DNA of 38,946 nucleotides from Mariaggregatimicrobium sp964498785 (lineage in GTDB: Bacteria; Zhuqueibacterota; Zhuqueibacteria; Thermofontimicrobiales; Thiofontviventaceae). Shown here one piece after another: positions 1 to 7,800 of this stretch. The stretch spans positions 1 through 38,946 of the forward strand of contig CAZCJL010000062.1 of the NCBI GenBank assembly GCA_964498785.1, given 5' to 3'. Position 1 is the stretch's first letter; each line of letters begins with the position of its first letter. The notes beneath the pieces are model-generated. The model saw only the letters and a list, made by a program, of their open reading frames with translations. It made no database searches and was not told the origin of the DNA. The translations under genes and the position numbers were made by a program.

Positions 1-35
1 TTAAAGAGAATCCGAAAGCTTTGATGCACACCATC

Positions 36-83
36 AATTATTGAATGGATACGAACTTTTTACCATAAATTATTGAGCGGATA
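36..83. repeat. imperfect 16-bp direct repeat pair
   Basis: AATTATTGAATGGATA at 36-51 and AATTATTGAGCGGATA at 68-83 match at 14 of 16 positions and start 32 bp apart, close to three helical turns. This spacing would suit a protein that binds one face of the DNA, but in AT-rich DNA two such copies can arise by chance. No function is assigned. Confidence 0.3.
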
Positions 84-362
84 AAATTTATGTTCACAAA
101 TACGTTAATGGGTCACTACATCTATTTTTTGAAGGTAAATATTGAAGTTAGCCTTTATTTTTGCCAATTTAAGGACATTTTCCAAAATAGTGTGGTGAAC
201 TTGGGTTAAATTCAGCATGTAAATTATGATCAGGGAAAAGTAAATATAAAAACCGTAATATTGACAATTCCACAAAGAGCTACTTTCTTCGTCTTCAGTT
301 CCGCAAATAATTATTCAATCTAATAAGTGTTTGAAATAATTTATTTATTTTTTAATTTTCTC

Positions 363-391
363 TTGAATTTATAAAAATATTTAATTATATT
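363..391 (+). promoter_or_regulatory. promoter candidate for locus A operon
   Basis: TTGAAT (363-368), a 17-bp spacer and TATATT (386-391) form a primary-sigma-type promoter. It has the same form as the candidates ahead of folC, the ABC ATPase, rpmE, the TatT-like gene and locus B. The transcript would carry a leader of nearly 200 nt before the ATG at 594. The surrounding DNA is AT-rich, so chance matches are possible. Confidence 0.4.
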
Positions 392-593
392 TGATAGCCA
401 ACATTCAACACAATAAATTGATATTTGACGATCCGACATTTATTATAAAACTGATTAACTGGTAAAACGGGGGTGATTCGGAATGTTGTATATTAATTCT
501 CACCAAAGTAATTGCCCGTAGTAATTCCATTTTCGACATTTAATTGAGGCACGATTTTATCTGTGAACTCGTTTCTATTTAACGGAGAGAAAG

Positions 594-1709
594 ATGAAAG
601 AAAAACGGAAAGTGAATTCTCAGAAAAATTCTAATAATTACCCAGTATTACCAAATAATCCGCTTAAATATCTTGCAAATCGAGCTGGAGGCAAGGGAGC
701 AGTAATAATTAGTTTTTTGTTCATTATTGCGGGTATATTGGCTTTTGTCGTTAGATTTGGGGAAGATATCGGAAAGATATATCAATTTATTTTTCCTGAA
801 AAAAAAGTAGAGAAAACTGATTTGCTAACGCATAATTTTAATGGCGCTGACATCAAAGATAATACGCTATTTATAGAGAATGGCAGGTTCAAGTATTATT
901 TTAAATCTCAGTTTCCAGGTGATGAAAATGCAAAGACGTACGACAAGATTCATGCTTTTCATTGTTTGGGGCACTACTTTGCTAGTCCTGCATTTTTGGC
1001 TAATTTTCTTGAACATACGAAGGGATTTTTAGATGATAAAGGGGATGTTGAATGTTATATAAAGGCTTTGGAAAACTACGAGAACGGTGTGAATCAATCC
1101 AATGCAACTGTGATATTTTCAAAATTCTTCTGGGATTTCGCGAATAATCTTATTAATAGCAGCAGCAATTATAGAAATTTTGAGGATGGCCTGGTACTAA
1201 TACATTTCTCTCATGAACGAATTTGTAGTGACGTTTTAAGTCGGTTGCGAAAAGATTATTTAAATGTGACGTCGATTCCTGTTCATCTGGAATATGCTTA
1301 CTTGCTGGAAGATTTCGATGTCACCAGAACAGGCAGTATTGGTGATTTTGAAGCGGAGGCTTTTAGTTTAATCGGGGAAGAATTGGCGATACACACCGGA
1401 AAAAAATCATCGGACGGTAAAAATTCAAGTATTTTTAAGAAACTGATATTTGCTTCGACAGCTCCGGACGATCAACAATTAAATTCTGAACCGGTTTATA
1501 CAATATATCCAAAAGTTAATTCAAGAAGACAAATACCATCTTTTACCCTGGAGCTGGCAGGTCACAATTCAGTGACCAATCTGAATCGGGTTCAATTGTC
1601 GATACCGTTGACAATGACAACAGGTATAAACCAATCGCCGTTCTATATCAAAAATTTGGTTCGCTATTTTGTGGGACATTTGTTAGTCGCCGGCATTATT
1701 ACAAATTGA
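594..1709 (+). CDS. membrane-anchored protein of unknown function, first gene of locus A
   Basis: I do not recognise a family. The 371-residue protein has a basic, Asn/Lys-rich N-terminus, one clear membrane segment at about residues 36-58 and a short Lys/Glu patch just after it. The rest is a large soluble domain with no repeat I can see. The short basic N-terminus predicts an N-in topology with most of the protein outside the cytoplasm. Several Cys and His residues around 120-155 and 205-215 could bind metal or form disulphides, which is speculation. The start is supported by GGAGAG a few bases upstream. The next gene follows after 60 nt and the three after it are tightly packed, so this is probably the first gene of a four-gene operon ending at 10706. 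Codon use looks AT-rich, like its next two neighbours and unlike the 5' part of the giant gene. Confidence 0.75.
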   Translation: MKEKRKVNSQKNSNNYPVLPNNPLKYLANRAGGKGAVIISFLFIIAGILAFVVRFGEDIGKIYQFIFPEKKVEKTDLLTHNFNGADIKDNTLFIENGRFKYYFKSQFPGDENAKTYDKIHAFHCLGHYFASPAFLANFLEHTKGFLDDKGDVECYIKALENYENGVNQSNATVIFSKFFWDFANNLINSSSNYRNFEDGLVLIHFSHERICSDVLSRLRKDYLNVTSIPVHLEYAYLLEDFDVTRTGSIGDFEAEAFSLIGEELAIHTGKKSSDGKNSSIFKKLIFASTAPDDQQLNSEPVYTIYPKVNSRRQIPSFTLELAGHNSVTNLNRVQLSIPLTMTTGINQSPFYIKNLVRYFVGHLLVAGIITN

Positions 1710-1769
1710 AAAATAAAAGAGAAAAATAATTCACGAATAGTTTTTAATCCAGATTAGGGGACCCGGAAA

Positions 1770-3743
1770 ATGAAAAAGCTTATCGGTTTACTGTTATTCG
1801 CTTATGCAATCTCATGCTTTGGCCAGGAGAAAACCATTATCACGAGTATTCATGAAATTTATACGACTGAAATTCTGACGAAAGTATATGATCAGTTCAC
1901 TTCAGATAAACCCTGTACTCAAAAAGAAGAATTATTGTTCATTATACAACTGAAAGGTTATAACGAATTATCTGAGGACGAACTCGTCAAAATTCAGGAT
2001 GCTATCGACGTCGCATTTGAACAGACAGAATTAACATATAAAACAAAATGTAACATTCCGACAGCACCAATATACGTCAATGGTAAAGATTTTATATTCC
2101 CGGATTTGGATAAATATTTTTACGTGGAACAGGAAGTAAAACTGAGCAAAAAAAAGGATGTCATTATATTCAGAGGAAATACAGCCTGTTTTTTTAAGTA
2201 TGATCAAAATGGGATTAGAATCCCAGGGAAGAAAATTGCGAATACTCATACAGAAAAACGGGGGAAATTAGTTGTAGCCAAAATCGAGAAGCAGAAAGAC
2301 CTTGCAAAGGAAAACCAGAACAAGGCAGAATTAATAGATAATGCAATCGATCGGTTTAAGGCGATTCAAGATGAAGCGATAAATAATCAGAGTACGATTA
2401 AAGGCAAAGATTATGTTGATTTATGCGAAAAAATATTTGAAGATTCAATTCGGGTTTATATCGAACCAATTACCAGAGCGCGAGACCGTGTGAGTTTTAA
2501 AAATTTCTTAACACACTTCCTCGGAAACGCTTATATGACATATCATGATTCGATTCCCACGGATCATGAAACGTCTCGTTTAGATTATCATTTGACAGAC
2601 CGTGTGCAAATGCCACAGGCATACGATAATGAAAATTATTCCCTGTTTAAATTAAGCGCGTCGGAAAAACAACATAAAATTATGCCGCCAGCGTTTAGTC
2701 ATTGGGTTACATTGAAAGATGTTAAACTTCGTGAAATCTTTATTGGATGTACATCAAATAATTATTTGCAAAATTTACAAAATCCATTAATTAAAATTTT
2801 CGGAGAAAATGTGGGTCAAAAGTTTTACGACGATATTTTAAGGTTTTTTAGTGGGTTCAGCACGGCATTAACGACTCAGGATATCAACCGATTGTATGAT
2901 TATTATCATGATATTGCGATACGGAATTTTTACCCTGGTAATTCTAATTCGAGAAAAAGCATAAGGACAAAAGCTATTCGAGATTCCGCTATTGTTGCCC
3001 GATATGCATTGTTAGAGAAAAAAGGATATGAGATTTACATGACTCTGGATGAGGGTAAATTTTTAAATTCTGATTCAAAAGTTGAAGTTGCATTATCGGA
3101 TTCAACTGTAAACGTAAAAGACATTATTGGTATTGATGAGCATTTGAAGGATGATTTTAAGGAAATGCCTGCGTTTTTACTTGAGTTTTATCTTGAACAA
3201 AAGTGGCGGACGATTGTTCGGTATAATCAGGATCCTAATCTTAACGACAGTGCGATGGTAAATTTTAACTTACTATGTTTGAATATGAGTAAACTAATTC
3301 CGTGGCTTGCTACAGATATAGACGATAATGAGGTTAACAGATTAACCATTTTTACGTTTTTTAGCTACCTTCATGATTTATATAAAGACATGAACGACGA
3401 CGAACAGACGGAATTTAAGAATACTCATTCTGAAGTCTATAAATATTTAAGAAGCAGGATTGATGAAGCGAAAAAAATGCCAGGTAAGTTGGAAGATATA
3501 GATAAAATCAAAGAAATATATCTGAAGATTAGTTCAGTAAAGCAATTTAATAAAGTCAAGGCGAATGTTGGCGCATTCATGAACAGCGACCTGAGAAATA
3601 ATACCCATAACAGAAGGTTTATATTTAACTTATGTTATTTTAAAATTATATATCAATATACGTTTGATAATGATGAAAAAGAAAATATTTACAAACCCAA
3701 TGATGAAACCTTATTAATGCACAAAATTATTATGAGTAATTAG
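1770..3743 (+). CDS. secreted protein of unknown function (657 aa)
   Basis: No family is recognised. A signal peptide covers about residues 1-18 (MKKL, hydrophobic core, cleavage near CFGQ) and could also be read as a lipobox-like C at position 16. The mature protein is long, charged and mostly helical in appearance, with a Lys/Glu-rich, coiled-coil-like stretch around residues 170-205. I see no membrane segment after the signal, no tandem repeats and no catalytic motif that I can name. A purine-rich AGGGGA and CCGGA precede the ATG. The stop codon is one base from the ATG of the PEGA-domain gene, so the two are almost certainly co-transcribed and probably translationally coupled. By context it belongs to an envelope or surface system with the PEGA protein and the giant secreted protein downstream. 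There is no equivalent in locus B. Confidence 0.75.
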   Translation: MKKLIGLLLFAYAISCFGQEKTIITSIHEIYTTEILTKVYDQFTSDKPCTQKEELLFIIQLKGYNELSEDELVKIQDAIDVAFEQTELTYKTKCNIPTAPIYVNGKDFIFPDLDKYFYVEQEVKLSKKKDVIIFRGNTACFFKYDQNGIRIPGKKIANTHTEKRGKLVVAKIEKQKDLAKENQNKAELIDNAIDRFKAIQDEAINNQSTIKGKDYVDLCEKIFEDSIRVYIEPITRARDRVSFKNFLTHFLGNAYMTYHDSIPTDHETSRLDYHLTDRVQMPQAYDNENYSLFKLSASEKQHKIMPPAFSHWVTLKDVKLREIFIGCTSNNYLQNLQNPLIKIFGENVGQKFYDDILRFFSGFSTALTTQDINRLYDYYHDIAIRNFYPGNSNSRKSIRTKAIRDSAIVARYALLEKKGYEIYMTLDEGKFLNSDSKVEVALSDSTVNVKDIIGIDEHLKDDFKEMPAFLLEFYLEQKWRTIVRYNQDPNLNDSAMVNFNLLCLNMSKLIPWLATDIDDNEVNRLTIFTFFSYLHDLYKDMNDDEQTEFKNTHSEVYKYLRSRIDEAKKMPGKLEDIDKIKEIYLKISSVKQFNKVKANVGAFMNSDLRNNTHNRRFIFNLCYFKIIYQYTFDNDEKENIYKPNDETLLMHKIIMSN

Positions 3744-3744
3744 A

Positions 3745-4815
3745 ATGAGAGTTTTAACAATAATAATATTTTGGGCATTTTGCAGCCTGAACTTATCAGG
3801 GGAAATTAATGCCCAGGAAGTCGATACTGTGCGTATTTCTTATTTGGAGCGTTCGAAAGCACATCGAATCGTTATTGATCATGATATTGATAGCCTATTT
3901 TTTGATATTCTGTGGATTGATAGAGACCTAAAAACAATTCATGTGGATTATGAGCAGATGAAACGATATTCTGACAGGATTAAAGCAGAGTATCCGGACA
4001 ATATTTGCTATTTAAAAATGGAGATATCCAATTTTGCTGATTCTTTAGTATACATTCAGGGAAAATTAAAAGAGACTGAGTATAAACCAATTATGGGTGG
4101 CCCGGCGATAAGAGCTTTCCCTCGTATTGACATGTTTAAATTTGCAATTCGTCTTTTGAATGTGAATTCAGCAAAAATTATTAAGGCTACGATTGTTTCT
4201 GAGCCTATAAAAACAATAGTAGATACAATTGACTTTAAATATAAGATTTTAAAAATCGATTCTGAACCTGAAGGAGCCGAGATATTTTTTAATTCTACTA
4301 AAACAAATAGAATTACGCCTGCAGAATTTACTGGATTGAACGATGATTCTGTTCTGGTTCAATTACAAAAATCAGGATATCAGGACACAAGTTTTGTTGT
4401 TGTGCTGATTGACGATGAAACAGACAGTCTTATTAAGTTGAAAAGAAACCAGATGGTTTTTACTGATACTGTGGTTGTTCATACAGAACCTCAAAATTCT
4501 GATATCTTTATAAATGGTGATTTTGAAGGGACAACGCCAGATACTTTATTTGGTCTGAATGATACAACTTTTTTAAAATTAGTCCAAAAAGGGTATAAAG
4601 ATACGACGCTAACGGTTCGTTCAAAGCCTGATAGTATGATTCGCGTAATTGTCAAAATGGAGAAGAAAAAGCCTCTCGACAATCATCCCTGGGTGTTCTA
4701 TTCGCTTAGCGGCCTGGGGGTTGTGTCGTCGATTGTTTATTTTGTCTATCAACATGAGAATCCTAAAAAGTATGGTCCCACGCCTGATCTTGCTGATCCA
4801 CCGGGGTGGCCTTAA
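3745..4815 (+). CDS. exported PEGA-domain protein with C-terminal membrane anchor and Pro-rich tail
   Basis: A signal peptide covers residues 1-24 (cleavage near INAQ). A domain of unknown type follows (25-160), then two PEGA-type repeats at about 167-234 and 242-307. Each PEGA repeat has the typical core: S/T-E-P-x-x-A/S-x-I-F-x-N, then T-P, then L-x-x-x-G-Y. One hydrophobic segment lies at about 317-336, and the tail ends GPTPDLADPPGWP. PEGA domains are beta-sandwich modules of surface and envelope proteins. With a cleaved signal and one late membrane segment, the Pro-rich tail would be cytoplasmic. The same arrangement, membrane segment plus a GPTTPNLPGPPEPPDIP tail, ends the FecR-domain protein at 33584-34414. 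This gene starts one base after its upstream neighbour and lies right against the giant gene downstream, so a functional link with the giant is likely. Confidence 0.85.
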   Translation: MRVLTIIIFWAFCSLNLSGEINAQEVDTVRISYLERSKAHRIVIDHDIDSLFFDILWIDRDLKTIHVDYEQMKRYSDRIKAEYPDNICYLKMEISNFADSLVYIQGKLKETEYKPIMGGPAIRAFPRIDMFKFAIRLLNVNSAKIIKATIVSEPIKTIVDTIDFKYKILKIDSEPEGAEIFFNSTKTNRITPAEFTGLNDDSVLVQLQKSGYQDTSFVVVLIDDETDSLIKLKRNQMVFTDTVVVHTEPQNSDIFINGDFEGTTPDTLFGLNDTTFLKLVQKGYKDTTLTVRSKPDSMIRVIVKMEKKKPLDNHPWVFYSLSGLGVVSSIVYFVYQHENPKKYGPTPDLADPPGWP

Positions 4816-4838
4816 TAAAAAACGATAAGACGTATTCT

Positions 4839-7800
4839 ATGATGATCCTCATAAAAAAACTCGACAACGGTCATAAGACAATGTTGCTTTGCGCCATTTT
4901 TATACTTTTGTTTCATTCATTTTCAAACGCTCAAACGTACAACTCGTGGTATCCGATCCCGACACATCCTGACAAAGGAATGTTTGGGGGATATGTACGT
5001 ACGCTGGCGGCGGATTCGCTGGCGCCGAATTCGCTGGCGCCGAATACGATTTTTGCCGGGACCAGAGGTGGCGGCGTGTACCGCAGCGATGATGCGGCAG
5101 AACGCTGGAGCGAATCGAATACGCATCTGAATGATATGGATGTGTTGAGCATTGCCATTGATCCGATAAATAATAATGTCCTGTATACTGGCACGGAAAA
5201 CGGGATTTACAAGAGCAGCGATGGTGGTTCAACCTGGAATAAAATTGGCCTGCCCGGATCAATTGTGAATGATATTGCAGTTGATCCGCAGGATAATCAG
5301 ATCGTGTACGCGGCCGCGTCTCAAAAGTCAAATCAGAGTGGTTTGAAACGCGGTATCTGGCGAAGTACTGATGGGGGCAATTCATGGAATTTGCCAGATA
5401 CATTAAAAGAAAACAATCAGCCGGTAGATGTTTATACAGTCTATGTGGTTATAAAGGGCAGTAAAAAGAAAATTTATGTGGGAACGAGCGACGGACTCTG
5501 GTACAGTGAAGATGGAGTGAATTGGCCAGAAGATTCTCATGATAATAATCTGCATACTCGGGAGGTGTATTGTTTCGCTGTGAATATGCAGGAAACGTAT
5601 CAGGTTTATGCAGGAACAGATGAGGATGTACGTTTCAGCAGCGATTATGGCGATACTTTTTCTAATTCAAATGAACTCAATATCGGAGCTAAAATCATTT
5701 CACTTGCAGCAGATGAACAGCACTTGTTTATCGGAACAGAAAATAAGGGGTTATTAAAAAAAGAGATTTCGATTCATAAAAAAAATTATTGGTCTACCGG
5801 CTTATCCGACCTTAAAATATATTCCATTCTATTGCATCCGCAGGAGCCGAATACTATATTCTGTGCGACACCGGATGGTGTTTATAAGAGCGTCGACCGT
5901 GGCGATACGTTCCGCAAAGTGGTTATCGGGATGAATAGCTTGCAGGTGAATGAACATTTAATCGATCCGGCGCGACCTGAATTCATTTGGACAGCCACGA
6001 CACATGGCGGATTTTACAGCAGCGACAGTGGCTACACCTGGCAGCAGATGCAGGGACTTCCGAGCAGTAATATAAATTCTCTGGCTGTCAATGGCGCAGA
6101 TGTTTTCGCCGCAGTGAGTGATGGCTGGGTTTTTCATTCAGCGGATCGCGGGAAAAACTGGATTGCCCTGAATGCGCCGCCGGGCGCAGGTTCAATGACG
6201 ACCTATTCGCTTGCTGTAAATTCAGTTACCGGAGAACTTTTCGTTGGCGCTGAAAACGGGGTCTACATGAGCGGGGATTATCCGGATTTTTTTAAGAAAT
6301 TAGATACCACAAGTCCGGTTCTGGATTTATTGCTGTGGGAAGGGAATCCTCCTGTGATTTTTGCCAGTACACAGTTGGGGGAGATGTATCGGGGATCGCC
6401 GCAGGGAGATGACTGGCAAAATGTCGCCAATGGATTCCCGGCGTTCAGAGTAATTTATGATGTCATTAAAAATCCACATTCAGAGCGCCAATTTTATGCC
6501 GGAATGGAAAATGGCATTTACCTCAGCACGAATGGCGGCGCATACTGGAAGCGCATTGAAGCGGACGAATTGAACGGCCGGGAAATTATCCGGGTGTTAG
6601 CCGATCCGTACCGGCAGGGCGTGCTCTACTGTGTCGCGAAAAATTCAGGAGTGTATCAAAGTGTTGATGCCGGCGTAACATGGCATCTGCTTGATCAGAA
6701 TTTTGAGAAGTACAGCGGCATTATCAGTCATCTAACGTTTCATCCGCAGACATCGGATATTTTGATCGCCAGTACCAGAGGCAAAGGACTTTACCAATTT
6801 CATGCAGCCCCGGAGTTTGTCTTCAATCCCGATGTTCTAAATTTTGATTCAGTGCGCGTTGGCAAATCACAATCGCTATCAACCCAACTTGTTAATAATG
6901 GTCAGCTTCCGATGATACTTTCGGATATCCCGGTCAGCCTTGATGATTTTCATATTGAAGTTGCTGACTCGATTGTCCCGTCACATCAGGCAACCGGGCT
7001 GAATGTGAGGTTCGCGCCGCAATCACGGAATTCCTGGTCTACTGATTTGCTGATCGAGACCAATGCCCATAATATTGATGAGATGCTCAATTTACAGGGC
7101 GCTGGCGTGGCGCCGGTGATTGCTATGGACTCTCTGTGCAAACACGTTGGCTACGTTGCCACCGGAAGGTTAAATTCATGCACTTTTAACGTTATGAATA
7201 ATGGCGATGCTGATTTTGAATTTACTGCATCCTTTGTGATTTATCCGGATGTTTTCTCCATCATTCCGAATACCGGCATCATTCCGAAAAAATCGGCGCG
7301 CGAGTTTACGATTGTCTTTGAACCTGCAGATGTGACGACATACACGGATTCGCTTATTTTTGCAGATGTCGACAGTGAAGCCGTTGTGTACGGGCAGGTT
7401 GCGAAATGCGTTACAGGTGAAGGAATTCAAGGGCCCGGGATTGAACTTTCCGAAGAAAATATCGATTTCGATCCGGTGAAGCCCAATGATTCAACTGATC
7501 GCTATTTTGAGATCAGGAACATCGGGAGTGATATGCTGAATATTCGACATATAAAAGCCCAAAAATATCCGAATCATTTCATAGCTGAACCCGAAACAGG
7601 GAAGTTAGCAGAGGGCGAAGTCCTCAATGTAAAAGTCACGTTCACAGCAACAGATGGCGGGCAGTTCCCGGATGAATTACGTGTTCAGAGTAACGCTACT
7701 TTTGGCGATAGTACGATGTCGGTGTCTGCCGAATGCGTGAAAGATCGGCCGATTATTATGCTGAAACCAAAGAAGGTGGATTTCGGACAGGTGCTTATCA

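Larger units (their letters stand above)
1..593. other. non-coding left flank
   Basis: No open reading frame with a credible start and ribosome binding site is visible on either strand in these 593 bases. The stretch is AT-rich. It holds a pair of imperfect 16-bp direct repeats (36-51 and 68-83) and a promoter candidate (363-391) that would serve the operon starting at 594. I see no tRNA-like cloverleaf and no strong hairpin with a T-run. The end of an upstream gene may lie just outside the window. Confidence 0.6.

Noticed and set aside
4900..5403. 167-residue antisense frame opposite the start of the locus A giant
   Set aside because: It lies wholly opposite a strong coding frame with clear repeats. 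Its Ser/His/Arg/Pro composition is what an antisense frame of such repeats gives.
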